This document shows positions 42,520 through 56,100 of a DNA stretch of 64,000 nucleotides, one piece after another; the stretch's first letter is position 1; each line of letters opens with the position of its first letter. A model generated the notes under the pieces. That model ran no database searches and was not told the origin of the DNA. It worked only from the letters and a program-made list of their open reading frames with translations. Origin of the DNA: Symsagittifera roscoffensis (lineage: Eukaryota; Xenacoelomorpha; Acoela; Convolutidae); NCBI RefSeq assembly GCF_963678635.1, contig NC_087065.1:71187345-71251344 (forward strand), in the 5' to 3' direction. The translations under genes were made by a program, and so were the position numbers.

Positions 42520-43858
42520 TACTCCCCGGACAGCCCGGTCAATGTCCCCATTGAATCTCGCAATATTCGTAAAATTGGTACAGTGTCATCGAACAGAATT
42601 TACAAAATGCACGAAATTACTTTTACCCACGTCATATCGACTCACTGCAGAATATAAATGGCATCATACTACATTGCTATAGCCTTCTAAATTTATTCAC
42701 TAATCTGCACTTTGAGGATATGACTTAAGATAATTTTTTTTCTGACTTCCAACGTCATTGCCCTGATTTAAAATTTTCTCTCCTAGGTTTTAAAAGGTGT
42801 CAGTCTGCAGGAAAGTCCTGCCAACCAATCAGCTAAAATTATCCTACTATGCTTCTTACCTTTGGAAGTTTCAGTTGTTATTGTCCTGAATATTAAAATT
42901 AAGGATTCTGTGGTTAGAAAGAACAATGAAACAATCTTCCTCTCCAAGAGATTACCCAAGCCTTTCATGTCACCACAAAGTGATCAGTTCTCCTAGCTGA
43001 TTAAAAACAGTCATGCAGGCTGGAATATTTAAATATACTCTTTACTCAAGCCTTTCTAAATAAATAGTAAGTGTCTTTCAAGCCACTAACTAAAATCAAA
43101 ATGCAAATTTATAAATGCAACAAATTCTTTAATGTTCAAAACCCAACTAAATGTTTCAGTTTTCAATTACAACTTGGTTGCTTGGTTTCTCACTTGAGTT
43201 TTTTCACACTCATAAAACAATTCTGAGTTTTAACTTCTTCTTTTTCGTCACTCCTTTGTTTCTCTTCTTTTCGTCGTTTACAAGTTCTAAAATTTCTAAT
43301 TTCTTCTAATTTTCTTTCTTTTTGCATCTTGTTCTTTCGACCATTTGTCAATGTTCCATCTCTTCCTCCTGTGACACTGACTCTGCACTTTCAGTTTCTG
43401 TGTCTTGCAACACATCGTTAGCTATTCTGAAACTGTTGGAAGCAGTCCTCCAACACTTCTGCTCCTCTACCCTCTGTTTACAACAAGGTAGGGGATCCAC
43501 GTTTGATTCTCTGTTCCCGCAGAAGCTGTTGTGGAGACACAACGTAACGTTTCTCTCCAAATCTTCCTTCAACATCTAGATCTTGCATGGTTTGGTTCGT
43601 TTGAACCCCTTGTTCTGTTTTCGCCCTCTTTGGTGGCACAGCTGCTCTCAGTGGTGAACCAGACGAGGCAGCCTCGCTGTTCATTTCTCGATGCATTCTC
43701 GTCAGCCCAGGCTTGGGTTTGGAGGGCAAAGGCATTCCACCTGGTTGATAAGTCCTAGAACTTCCCAATCCAGGCTCATTCGCCAAGCCACTCCCTGAGA
43801 GAGGCCCGTTTCTCCACCTCATCACTCTCATGTTCGGGCGGTCTAGTATTATGGTCTC
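42520..43858 (-). mobile_element. 3' end fragment with ORF7 and SGNH-gene remnant
   Basis: Contains intact 75-codon ORF7 (43575-43348) and, upstream of it on the minus strand, the N-terminal portion of the SGNH gene (to about 43838) fused across a large internal deletion that removed the hydrolase domain, ORF5 and ORF6. The fusion joint is the same as in copy B near 47749, so the deletion predates the amplification. Confidence 0.85.
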
Positions 43859-45308
43859 TAGGTTATGTATTCAAAAACATGTGCTTGTGCCGAGGGCACC
43901 CTCCTGAAATTCCAAAATGTTTGATTGAAAAGATATTCTTCAGGAAAAAAAACCTGTGTATTTTTATTGGTTTTGCGATCTTCCTCATCCGATGTTGCCA
44001 TTCCAGGGTTGCAAATAGAACCCGTGCTTGTGTATCTAGAGATTAGGGAGTCAATTAGTTGCACGATCATTTTTTAAACTTGATATCTCTTTCATAAAAA
44101 AACATTAACCTGCCGAAATAAAACAACTGGAAAAAAACCTCATTTTTTGAACCAGAAGCCGTATTTATCTAGAAAACAAATTGTCAGGTGAAAAAGCCGC
44201 GAAAAACAAAACCAAGAGCCACAAAGTTCAAAAAAAAACAGAACGTTCTATCCTTGCAATGACACAAGTGATCTATAAGTAGTAAATGCAATGTGGTTTG
44301 ACCAATTCGGAAAACAAACCTACAAAGCTCAATTAGAAAACCATTAAGAAAACTTCCAAAGAACGAAAACATTAAAAAGTTAATATATATATTAAAAAGT
44401 TAAGCTAGGAGACAGAATCTGGAACAAAAACTTTTTTTTTTAGTATTTTTTGTAAATTGTGATAGTATCAAGAAAAACTAGATCTACCAGCCCTTTCATT
44501 TCGTTGTATCTTTTTGTCCGGATTAAAAAAAATTAACAAACTACCATAACAAATAAAACCAATAGATGCAGGTCTTACAATTAAGCAATAACTACTTTGC
44601 GGTAGTAGGCCGAAAAAACCATTTCCGTGCTCATTAATTGAGATAGCAAGGGTTTTCGAAAAAAAACACATTTGAAACACTTATTTTTGAAATTTTGAAA
44701 CTTTACATAAAAAACTGTAGCTGTTTTATTTCCACTAAAAGAATTTCAAAAAATGAAAAATTTGATCTTCGAAAAGATCTCGTCCAACGTAAACTAGGCA
44801 AATGAAAAAGAACAGCAGCCGATAGCCCAAATTAAAGAGGTGGCGTTTAAATGAACGACCTTTTTCACGACAAATAACTGTTTAGCCGCAAACATCTGCT
44901 AAACCATGACAAGAAATCAGCGGGATATTTTGATCTTCTCAGACAATAGATACGGTATACATTTTGAGAATTCGCTAAAATTGTAATTTAAAAAACAAAC
45001 GTTTTTGCACATTTTTGTGCATCTACAGGTTTTACAAGTCTAAAAAATATGTACAAATTGATCAAAGATCATAAAAAGTGTCATATACATCATTATTTCA
45101 AAATTTTAAAAATTCAACCAATCTTAACTTCACAAAAGTACTGAAGTTAAGTAACAACCCTTATGTAACAACTTTATTCATTTAGTCACAAATTCCTGAG
45201 AGTTTTCACTTCTTTTGTTTTTTCAATTTCGTTTCGTCGCTTATTCCATGCTAACATATAAGTTATTTCAATTTTTTTTGTTTTAGCCAGAATATTTCGA
45301 TTCTAGAA
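43859..45308 (-). repeat. dispersed repeat family 'B', copy 4
   Basis: Nearly identical to 37939-39397, with small indels (for example an A/T segment near 38750 missing here). It carries the same minus-strand frame beginning MIVQLIDSLISRYTSTGSIC. Confidence 0.8.
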
Positions 45309-45783
45309 CTATAACCTCAATGTCAGCTCCCTACTTCTAAACTCGTCGCGCGGGTTAATTGCCGGTCTCTCTTTGCTAATGAGCAGCGCCTCTAATGTAG
45401 AAAACTTCACATTGCTGGAAGCCTGGTCAATTATCTTCCACTTAAACTCCGACATGCCACTCTCACTACTACACTGCCTGATTTGCTGTCCAACTGGGGT
45501 ATCCTCTTTTCGGTGTTCTTCAATCCTTGAGGTGAGATGTCGGACTGTCTGGCCAACATAGATAGATTTGTACCCACAGCATTCAAGTCTGTACACCACT
45601 TTTGATATCAGTCCACTGGAAAAGGAGGATTTTAATGAGGGCATACAACTTTTCATTTTCCTCGTCGTGAAAATTATCTGCGCATTAGTGATATCGCGCA
45701 CTTTTTTTTCCTAATGTCTGATTGTGATTCCCCCTATATGGAACCATCAAGATGCGTAGTGAATCACTGCTATAATCAAAAGG
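45309..45783 (-). pseudogene. PLE-2 GIY-YIG endonuclease, original side of the split PLE
   Basis: Frame 45701-45309 encodes the GIY-YIG domain with VVYRLECCGYKSIYVGQTVR and the C-terminal RDEFRSRELTL. The connector upstream (to 45783) carries MVPYRGN. Adjacent to LTR3, it continues the PLE reading that stops at 60942 on the other side of copy B, with CCT duplicated at the joint. The domain is intact in this stretch although the RT half is broken. Confidence 0.88.
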
Positions 45784-46690
45784 TGTAACATTCGACCGGA
45801 AGATACATATCGACGGAAAATAAAGCTGTTCTAAGACGACTGGCCAACGTCTAAACAGAGCTCTACATGCTTTTCACCCTCTCTACCAAGCCAGTTCTTT
45901 TGGTGGTTTTTTCAACATCGGGTCGACAAAAACGTTACTGTTCTCCTGCTTCGACCAGAACGCTCAAATTAACCTATTACATGCAAAAATAGTGAGCTCA
46001 TGGCTGGGTCTCAGTATCCTCAGACCACGAGGCCACTCCTAAAAACAGGGCTACTACTAGGAATTATTATTATTTTTGCTCAGTAGATAAAAATCATCAT
46101 CTCCATTGATGAAGGATCAAGACTTTCCCCCAACTCCTAGCTTCTCATCCTTGCAAACTGAATTTAGATGTTAATTAAATTCAATTCAGGACATGATAGG
46201 GAAGCTAAAAATTTATGTAAAACACTTTCAGTCCAAATCCCGAGACCCCTCCGGATTCTTGAATCCGGGGAAATAAGACTCTTATTCTCCTTCCAGAAGG
46301 CTGGTTTTCCACCCTTCACCGTTGTTCGCAACGGCCTTGCAATTATTGTAGCGGCACAATAGTTGCAACTCGGAACGGTCTCTGCTGTTTCTGCTTTTTT
46401 CTGATTCCGATTCTCAATTTTTCCGTTGCTGTCGTCGTCGCAATTATCGTTGTTGTGTTCTTCTTTTGTTTTTTTTTCTAAAATGGCCGTTTTTGACGTT
46501 TCTCGGAATTATTACGTCATCATTTCGAATTTTTAAAATTTAGGAATTTCCGAATCCTTCAGCCTTCACACTTTGTCCAATCGTCTGAATAACGCTCTTA
46601 TTCCTTCAAAATCGCCAATTCGGAAGGTTCGCTGCTAAAAACTCGAAACTGCTGAATCTGCATTTTTGTCCATTCTGGTCGAATGTCACA
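45784..46690 (-). repeat. LTR3: 3' LTR of copy B
   Basis: 907 bp with canonical termini (one substitution near the TGTAACATTCG end: 'ttcgacc' for 'ttcgccc'). Closest to LTR1, as expected from the segment duplication. Confidence 0.92.
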
Positions 46691-47520
46691 TACTCCCCGG
46701 ACAGCCCGGTCAATGTCCCCATTGAATCTCGCAATATTCGTAAAATTGGTACAGTGTCATCGAACAGAATTTACAAAATGCACGAAATTACTTTTACCCA
46801 CGACATATCGACTCACTGCAGAATATAAATGGCATCATACTACATTGCTATAGCCTTCTAAATTTATTCACTAATCTGCACTTTGAGGATATGACTTAAG
46901 ATAAAACTTTTTTTCTGACTTCCAACGTCATTGCCCTGATTTAAAACTTTCTCTCCTAGGTTTTAAAAGGTGTCAGTCTGCAGGAAATTCCTGCCAACCA
47001 ATCAGCTAAAATTATCCTACTATGCTTCTTACCTTTGGAAGTTTCAGTTGTTATTGTCCTGAATATTAAAATTAAGGATTCTGTGGTTAGAAAGAACAAT
47101 GAAACAATCTCCCTCTCCAAGAGATTACCCAAGCCTTTCATGTCACCACAAAGTGATCAGTTCTCCTAGCTGATTAAAAACAGTCATGCAGGCTGGAATA
47201 TTTAAATATACTCTTTACTCAAGCCTTTCTAAATAAATAGTAAGTGTCTTTCAAGCCACTAACTAAAATCAAAATGCAAATTTATAAATGCAACAAATTC
47301 TTTAAGGTTCAAAACCCAACTAAATGTTTCAGTTTTCAATTACAACTTGGTTGCTTGGTTTCTCACTTGAGTTTTTTCACACTCATAAAACAATTCTGAG
47401 TTTTAACTTCTTCTTTTTCGTCACTCCTTTGTTTCTCTTCTTTTCGTCGTTTACAAGTTCTAAAATTTCTAATTTCTTCTAATTTTCTTTCTTTTTGCAT
47501 CTTGTTCTTTCGACCATTTG
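46691..47520 (-). other. 3' UTR and polypurine tract of copy B
   Basis: Noncoding 3' end matching 35935-36749 of copy A and both duplicated fragments. The CCGGGGAGTA polypurine tract abuts LTR3. Confidence 0.7.
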
Positions 47521-47748
47521 TCAATGTTCCATCTCTTCCTCCTGTGACACTGACTCTGCACTTTCAGTTTCTGTGTCTTGCAACACATCGTTAGCTATTC
47601 TGAAACTGTTGGAAGCAGTCCTCCAACACTTCTGCTCTTCTACCCTCTGTTTACAACAAGGTAGGGGATCCACGTTTGATTCTCTGTTCCCGCAGAAGCT
47701 GTTGTGGAGACACAACGTAACGTTTCTCTCCAAATCTTCCTTCAACAT
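47521..47748 (-). CDS. short acidic ORF7 (copy B), intact
   Basis: 75 codons: a basic N-half with several Cys (NSFCGNRESN, PLPCCKQRVEE) and a C-tail rich in Glu and Ser. Identical to 43575-43348. In copy A the same frame has an internal stop and a 12-base difference. Function unknown. Confidence 0.5.
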   Translation of the reverse strand: MLKEDLERNVTLCLHNSFCGNRESNVDPLPCCKQRVEEQKCWRTASNSFRIANDVLQDTETESAESVSQEEEMEH

Positions 47749-48240
47749 CTAGATCTTGCATGGTTTGGTTCGTTTGAACCCCTTGTTCTGTTTTCGCCCT
47801 CTTTGGTGGCACAGCTGCTCTCAGTGGTGAACCAGACGAGGCAGCCTCGCTGTTCATTTCTCGATGCATTCTCGTCAGCCCAGGCTTGGGTTTGGAGGGC
47901 AAAGGCATTCCACCTGGTTGATAAGTCCTAGAACTTCCCAATCCAGGCTCATTCGCCAAGCCACTCCCCGAGAGAGGCCCGTTTCTCCACCTCATCACTC
48001 TCATGTTCGGGCGGTCTAGTAATCCCCTCTCTCCGTATGCTGCCATCAATAGGACTTCCGTGGGGCGGTCCCCACGGTTGTCATGCCCCAAGATGTTTAT
48101 CAGGGCGGTTAGCTACATGAATACCTCTGGGTCCTCGAGATCGAAGTCTCGATCCATTAGCCGACGAAAGATCGCATCTACCATCGGTCCTACTATGCCT
48201 CTGCCAGGTCCATCAATTCATCCAAGTTGAAATTGTCCAT
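47749..48240 (-). pseudogene. SGNH gene, N-terminal remnant (copy B)
   Basis: Start ATG at 48238-48240 matches the copy-A SGNH start, but a TAG follows within about 20 codons. A later open part (48091-47760) reads through HDNRGDRPTEVLL to MQDLDV, then is fused to the ORF7 region. The whole hydrolase domain is missing. Confidence 0.85.
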
Positions 48241-48618
48241 TCTCTTCTCAGGTTTGATTTGATTCGATTCCATGATGTGACTCAAGTGAGCAATTAAACG
48301 ATCAATCAGGATCTAGAAAATAGGTCACGAATATCACACTTGTCAGTCTCACCTTAACTTCTCGTTAAAATTTATTTAAAAACAGTCAGATATAAAGATT
48401 TTGATCCTAAAATTTTTTAAAATCAATCGGTCTCTAAAATTTTGGAATTCGACCTAAGATTGGACAGTCCAATCTTTGGATCTATTCCTAAGATCGTTAT
48501 TCAGTTGTTCGAGGTCACTAACCCCTTCTTACCCAAGATCTTAATAGCATAACCATAACATAACATAACACACATACCACACACTACAGATCTAGTCTAA
48601 CACCCTCTTGCACGTCAC

Positions 48619-49424
48619 TCAGCCTATACTTAAGTAATATTTTTTATGTAAATATACTTGTATATTAGTATCAGAGAAAATTACATGTATGAGCGCGTAC
48701 AGTTCTCGAGGATGCAGTCGTCTTCTGTTCGGGCCGTACACTGGAAGCGAAAGCTCCTTCACATCCCTTTCCACGAGGAAGTCTCCCAATCTCGTCAAGG
48801 ACAAGACTAGGTTTTCCGGGTCTACGTGCCGCTTCTCCGTCGCCCGTGTCACTAAAAAACATAGGTATTTTCCCGGTATCTGTGACGCCGCCGGAGGCAA
48901 GGCTGCTACGCCCCCTACTCCTGGTCTTTGCTTCCAAATAAATTCTATGTTTTTATACTCTCTCCTAAAATCTGCCGCTAACGCTGTCCTAAAACTCATG
49001 TCTGCTGTGATTGCTATCGCACATGTTCTATTTGTGAGTATGAAATCACTGTCTGTTAGTATTATGCTACTTGAATATTCATTTGGTAAGTTAAAATATG
49101 ACTCAACTACCCTCCCTATGTCAGGTTTCTTAAGTTCTTAGCCTGTTTCTGCTTCTAAGTCTCCCGTCTCTCTTGCTATTCTCAATTTTTTATTATCAAG
49201 TTTTCAGTGTGGGTAAGTCCTACCCCCACTCCCCGGACAAAAATATCCATCGACGTCCCCGTCGATCGCATACCGGGTATCAAATTGAGATTGGAAGCCG
49301 CAATGATTAGTCGCCCCTCCTGGGCAGCCCAGGAAGGATCTTCTCGTTCTGTTTTCATGTATTTTATGATTTCACGATCTACATCTTGAATCGTGACAGT
49401 GGTCTCCTTTGGGTCCAACGTCAT
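48619..49424 (-). pseudogene. macro-domain-like ORF (copy B), frameshifted
   Basis: Starts at ATG 49422-49424. Here pol and this ORF are in one continuous frame, because one extra A sits at the pol end compared with copy A. The frame breaks at 49182 where an A run is one base shorter than in copy A. The C-terminal part (48999-48619) is open and longer than in copy A, ending in IQVYLHKKYYLSIG, a strand expected at the end of a macro domain. Confidence 0.7.
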
Positions 49425-52400
49425 TTCGTTCAGCCATTCCAAGACACGCAGATTCGTCAAGTCTTGTTCATATGACTGCTGTTGCTCGTCGTCGAATTCT
49501 ACCTCGGGTTTCGACCGGTCATCGACCCACTCATCGTCGTGATCATCGACTATGTCAATGTCCTGTGACACAGTTACTTCTTCTAGACCCACTACTTCTT
49601 CCCCTTTAGGTCTATCATGTCCTCTACAAAATCGTCGCCGTAAGGGTTATATTTCTTCCTGGTTCTTGTCCTGTCATTCTGACGAGTCTGTATCGTGAAC
49701 TGAAGATCCGGTTCTAAGTTCTTAGTAACCTCCCTTTGTTCAGGGTCTTGCCAATCTTCCTCTGCGTAGGGTAAGGTTTTATCGTCCGCTTCAATCACGT
49801 CATTTGGGTCCCGGTCCAGTGGTGTACTCGTTCCTTCCTCTATGACTTCATTTCCATCGTTCTTTTCGCTGGCGCCCTTCTCATTGACCTCACAAGCAGG
49901 GTCAATCATGAGATAATCCCCTTCTTCCATGTCTGCAGGTATACACCAGTCTTCTGTCGATGGATTGTGTGGCTTAATGTTTTCGTAATGAGCGGCTCGG
50001 CCAGTACTCAGTCTATAAAAGCGTCCCTCCTGCTGCACTTCCGTAATCATGAAGGGCCCCCTCCAATTTTTTAAAAACTTTTTTGTTCGTTTTGGTGGTA
50101 TGACGTTCTGAAATACCCACACGTAATCTCTTACCGAGTAAGCTTTTGCACCAGCTGCTTTCTTGTCAGATCTTTTCCTCTGCCTTGCCTGCGCTTGCTG
50201 AGTATTTCGTCTACACAAGTCGTTCAACTCTTGCTGACGTCTAATTACATCCCTCACATAGACCTGTGGTGACGTCTTCTTCCCCTCATACTCTGGGTAG
50301 AAGAAAGTCAAGGGCAAAGACTTCTCGTGCCCTGTCAGCATCAAGTGTGGGCTGACTCCGGTGGTGGAATGTTGTGTGCTATTGTAAGCTCCCATCACCT
50401 GCGGAAGATATCTGTCCCAATCGGTCATGTACCTGGAACAATATACCCTCAGCATCGACACTAACGTTCGATTCCGCCTTTCCACTAAGCCATTTGTCTG
50501 TGGATGGTATGTCGTTGAGAGTGCTTGAGCAACTTGCCAGCGTTTCATTAGCTCTTTCATGAGTTCTCCTACAAAAGCTGTTCCTTTATCCGATTGAAAC
50601 GTCATCGGACAACCGTGTCTCGCTATCCACGTATTGATCAAGTGGTCGCACGTCTCTTCCGCCGAGGCAGTTATGCAGGGCACGGCTTCTGCGTACTTCG
50701 TGAAATGATCTATCATGACCAAAACCTGATTATAACCACTGTCTGTCATGCATATCTTTTGGTGATCTATCTGGACCACCTCGTTGAATTCAGACGACTC
50801 GATGGATTGCAAGGGAAATCGCAATTTCCTTGGATCCTTGACCTGTTGGCATGACAGACATGCTGTTACCCACTTCTCGCATGCCTTTTTTATTCCAGGC
50901 CACTCAAAGCGCTTCAGGATCCTCTGATACACTTTGTCGATCCCCTGATGGCCCATCTGATCATGCGACCTGAACAAGAGTTCTGTCTGATAGAGTTGCG
51001 GCAACACTATCGCGTTAAACTTGTATAGGACTCTGTCTTCTTCTCTTCTTTTGCAAGCCACAATCTCGTCCTTGTTCAAGTATAACCTCCCTTCCTTCTG
51101 CATGAAGTACTGTCTCAGGATACGATAACTGTCTTCCTCGAGGTCCCCTTTATCCGGAGCACCATTCTCGAGGTTGCTTGTCATGCGATCATTTCTCTGC
51201 GCCCTTAGAAGATCCGAGAGTCTGTATCTCGCCTTCAAGTACGTCTTCATGACCCTCATCTGACTATTGTCCAGAAACGAAAATCCTTCCTTTATTTCTG
51301 CCTGATTGGCTTGCTTCTGCTCCAATCTTTCATAGAACTCAGTTTTCTTGCTGAGGCTGTCAGCATTCTGGTGTTTATCACGCATCCTGTGCTCGATTAT
51401 CATGAGGTAGCCATCCAATCTTACTATCCATCTACCAATATAACTCTGATCCATCGAGTAGGTCTTCAACCAGGATAACGCTCTGTTGTCTACGCGTAAC
51501 TTAAAGGGAGCGCTCCCCAATTATGCGCGGTATTTTTCCACAAATGTGACTACTGCAAACATTTCTGCTTTTGGTGCACCATATTTCATCTCAGTGTCAC
51601 TCAAGACTTTGCTGCCGTATGCAATGGGACGGAGAACCGTTCTTCCATTCCATTCTTGCTCCTGTGGCAATATTCCTGAGATGGCTACTACCGATGCGTC
51701 TGTATCAAGAACATACATGCCCTTTTCTGTAGGCATGCCTAGCACTGGCGCTCCGCACAGTTCCCGCTTCATGTTCTCGAAGGCAACTTCTGCTTCATCG
51801 TTCCATTCGAACTTTTTCCCTTTGTTGCGCATCAGCTTCTGCATCGGATACACATTGTCCGCATATCCTTTTATGAACTCACGGTAGTAGTTGGCAAACC
51901 CTAGGAAGCCCAGGAGCTGTGTGTCCGTTCTGGGAGCCTTCCATGTCAACACTGGTTCTACTGCTTCTGGGTCCGGACTCACATCATGCCTGTCCACCAT
52001 CCTTCCCAGGTACTTGATTGAAGCCCTGAGGATTTCACATTTCGATGGTTTGCACTTCAAGCCTGCTCTTTTCATGCATCCAAAGATCTCATCGAGCCAA
52101 TCAATGTGGTCTTCCAGGGTCGGTGTTGCTATGACTACGTCATCCACGTAACACATCACAAGGTTCCCTACATCTTTGTCACTCTGGTCAAAGCCTGAGC
52201 CATCAGTCTTTGAAAAGTGGCCGTTGCGTTGCACAAGCCGAAGGGCATCCTCTTCCACTGGTACAACCCTAATTCGCACGCGAATCTGGTTTTCTCTCTA
52301 TCCTTCCTCCGCAGAGGGACCTGCCAGAAGTCCGAACCCAAGTCCAATGTTGTGAAGAACTTGGCATCACCAAGTTTAGAGAGGCTCTCGTCTATTCGCG

Positions 52401-53111
52401 ATATCGGGTACGCATCTTTTATCGTTACCGCGTTCAAGTAACGATAGTCGCAACAAAACCTAAGCTGCCCCGCTTTCTTTTTCGCCATGACTACCCCGCA
52501 AGCCCACGGCGATTTCGAGGGTTCTATCATGTCGTATTCAAGCAACATTTCTATTTCCGCTCGGCACGCTTCCGATTTATGTGGCGTCATTCGCCTTGCG
52601 CCTTCCCTATGGGGAACGGCGCCCTCTTCTAGTTCGATTTCGTGTTCGACGAAATTACAGCAACCGATGTCCGCCTTATGTTTTGAAAATACCTCGGCGT
52701 TCCGATTTAGGAGGTCCCGCAATTTTTCGAAATCTCCCTCATCTATTTTCCCTGTTAAATGTTCTATCTCTGGCAAAACCGGTTTGTCAGATTCTAGTTC
52801 ATATGACGAGGGGCGTTCCGGAAAATTCGAGCAGATCGATAAGCCGTCGTCCGTTTCGGATTTCATTGAAAATAATTTATGAATAGATTTTAGTTCATTC
52901 ATCCTCTTTAAAATTTTATCTTTGTTGGCATGATAAGGACAGTCTTTCACACTATGTTTTTTCAAGTTTTTTGTCTCCTCATAGTCGGTCCTCATCGGCA
53001 AAGCGTAACCAAGCTTCTTTCCACGCTGGATTGAAACCGTGGTGTCCAGTGTGTTCAATTACACACTGACACACAGTCCGTTTCTCGTTACCGAGAAGCT
53101 CTGGCCTAAAA
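49425..53111 (-). pseudogene. pol: pol of copy B: RT, RNase H, integrase with breaks
   Basis: Three main open stretches: 53058-52168 (RT fingers/palm), 52279-51521 (YVDD onward to RNase H) and 51520-49592 (RNase H end, integrase, GPF motif). Breaks: a frameshift near 52170, a TAC-to-TAA stop at about 51521, and a frameshift with small deletion near 49600. Relative to copy A about 1.1 kb (the RNase H-integrase linker) is deleted in frame at about 51275. Integrase HHCC and DDE residues remain recognisable. Confidence 0.9.
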
Positions 53112-56100
53112 TCACTGAGCTTTGACTATTTGGATTCGGTAGCAAACAAACCTGTTTCTATCACTTAACGAATTTAAATTTCTCATTCTAAAAATTGCTA
53201 CCACAGCCTGCCCTAGCTGTAGTTTTACTTTTCTGTCTAAAAAAATTGGTACCTTGTTTTTGTCTGTTATTATCCTATTAATTGGTTTTTTAACATAATT
53301 CCGGTCCGGGTTTCTAATCCGTATCAGACCGTTAATCAAGTCAATCATCACGTCAAAATTCCTGACAAAATCTCTGCCTAAGATGAATTGGTCGGCGTCG
53401 TCTAAATTCTCTACTACCAGGAAGCTCATCCATAGATCTCGTCCTCCCATGTGGAGAACTGTTATCGGCGTTCTTCCGGCTACGTAAATCGCTCCTCGGT
53501 TGGCGGCGGCCAGTCGGAGTTTCGTCGGAATTAGATCTTCCCTCGTGAAGCCCATTCTTTCCCAAGTTCTTATCGGCATCACACTCACTACCGCTCCTGT
53601 GTCCAGAAGCCCTGTGACTCCGATTTTCTTGCCATTGGTGTCGAGCAGATGTGCTGTCACATCAACTTCGTATCCAATGTGTACCGCGTCTTGTTCCATC
53701 ATAGCATCATGGCCTATCCTGCGGACTTTGAGTTCCTCTTCACCCAAATAGATCTGTCCTATTTGGTCACTATCTATTGTCACATAAGTCCTAGTGTAGA
53801 TACTGATTCCATCTACGTTCAGCATCACTTGATACGGCCCATAGACTTCCACATAGCGTCCATGAAGTTTCTTCATGCGAGGGCCACCCGTTGTTAGTAG
53901 TGCTCGCACAGCTCTCGACTCAGTTTGTGGCTCCACCTGCCTCAGATATTCTGCATATGTGTTCAAATGCATCAAAGTGAACTCGGATGGTTCACTCAGA
54001 TTTCTGATTACCTGGTGTCCAGCCACCGAGATTATCGACTGTACCCTGCTTCCTTGCGGCACCATGCCGAACCTCTGACCGGAGATCACATTAAGTTTCA
54101 TGCTCAAACTGCTTGGTGCTTTAGTCTCCTCGACCTCCGTTGCTTCGAAGGTATTCAGTTGCTCCTGTAGTTTCTCATTTTCCAGTTCGAGTTTCACTTT
54201 CTGTTTCTTTTGTCACCAGTTCCTGCTGCACTCTATTTAGAGCATCCCTCGCGGCTGCCCTATAATCAATCTTGAAGTCATTGGCCGCAGTCACTGGTTC
54301 CGGTTCACATGTCTCTTCAGTTACCGCTTGCATTTTTCTTCGTCACCAGCTCTTGCGGTTTGTCTTTTCTGCGCGCCTCCGCTTCACTGAACAGACGAGC
54401 CATGCTGGCTTTCACTCCTGATAAAGCTTCCTCATGCCTTGGATGTTTGATGTCTGCGACTGCATCCCTGAGTTGCGGACAATCTGATTTAAAATGAACT
54501 TCCAAGTTGCAAAAGAAACACCTCGGGCCAAATTTCGCAATTACTCCTCTCATGAAATCCTCATGGTCAACTTCTGACGCATCTTCGTCCTCGAGGCTAA
54601 AGCCTATTGCTTTCATGCCTTGTTTGTAAGTTGGGCATGCTGACACATGATGGTCCGTTGAACTGCAATTGGCACAAGAGCGTCTCTTGTCCATATCATC
54701 CCGCGGTTTGTACCAGTTGTTCCCTTGGTTTGCTGGTCCGTTGTTAAAATTGCCATAATTGTTCTTATAATATCCAGATCTCGAAGGAGGTTTCAACAAA
54801 AGATATTCTTTTGACTTGAGCCTCAACTCCTCTGGTGTTGGCGCATTGGTTGATAGTGGTGTGTAATGCGTTGCTAGCATTGTTCGAAGTTCATCATTCT
54901 TCACACCATCGATGAATTTCGAGGCTACCGCCAGGTTCATCCTTCTGTTTGACTCATCCGGTTGGCTGCGTCTTCTAAGCATCTCCAAATCGTCTAGAAA
55001 CTTGTCTATCACCTCATCTTCTCGTTGCCTCCGTTTCTCGAAGCGCATCATTGCCTGGTGCCCCTGCACCCCTGATCCAAAACGATTTAACAAGATTTCG
55101 AAGATTTTCTCAGCTGTGTCTCACTGATATTGCTTCTTGGCCATGACGCAGTTCAGGGCTGTCCCTTCCAAGTTACTGGTGAGCGCACTGCATTCTTGTC
55201 TTTCCGATAAATCTTCTTCCTCGAAATGCAGTTTCATTACCTCTATCCAGGTATCAATACAGCCATCAGATTCGTCTTTGTAGCATCTGGGTTTCTTAAA
55301 GACGCTTCTGGATTTCTCACTGCGTTCATTGGTTCTGGATAACTTCGTCAGGAATGTCTCCAAAGACCTGTTCAGGGGTTCAAAGGCTGTCGCCATTGCC
55401 GTAGCATCTCTCGAGTGCCCCGCCTGAGTATCATCGCACCTTGTTAAGGGCTCTGTATCCGATGCATCCCTGCAATCCAAATCGCCGTGAGTGTTTCCCC
55501 CTTGGCCCACATGACTCCTCCCTGGGCTCGCATGTCTCCTGTTACCGGAATCACCTCTCCCAGTCGCATGTGTGCCTTGTGTCGGTCGTTCGTTAGAGGT
55601 CTGTCTGTTCCCCGTTGAACTTGCTCTACTGTTTGGGCCCCATGTTCTAGTATCCCATGTGGCATAACCTGATGAACTGCCCCTACCTCTAATGGATCCA
55701 TATGTCCTCCTCCTTTGATGGTCATTGAAGTTCACCTTCGGCTCCCTGCTGGGACCTCCCGAGTTCGGTTCCCCTACTTTTGGTCCACTCTTGTTGCCTA
55801 GTAGCCTGTCCAACCTATCCATGAAAGCCTCCATCATCGCATCTATCTTTGTGTCAAGAGTCCCAAGAGACTGCTCTTGCTGAATTATTAACTTCTCCAT
55901 GTCGTCTCTTAAGCGTAACTCTCTCTGTTGCGCTTCTCTTGTCATTCGCGACAAATTCTTCGCTATGTGCTCGTCCGTTTTTTCCTTTATGCGTTTTTCG
56001 CTCCTACCACTTCTTGTCTATTGCGGTTTATTTCTTTGCGCAGACTTTCTCTTCCAATGTGGACTGCTCTTTCCAGTTCACTCATTCTTATGGACATCTA

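Larger units (their letters stand above)
37939..43858. repeat. about 6-kb tandem amplification, unit 1
   Basis: Contains family-B repeat, PLE-2 endonuclease, LTR1, 3' end of the LTR element, a short PLE piece, LTR2 and again the 3' end. It is followed by a second unit that starts with the same sequence at 43859 and runs into full copy B. Junctions lie near 41668 (LTR-element 3' ORF fused to PLE connector) and near 43858. Identity between units is very high, including identical endonuclease proteins. Confidence 0.85.
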
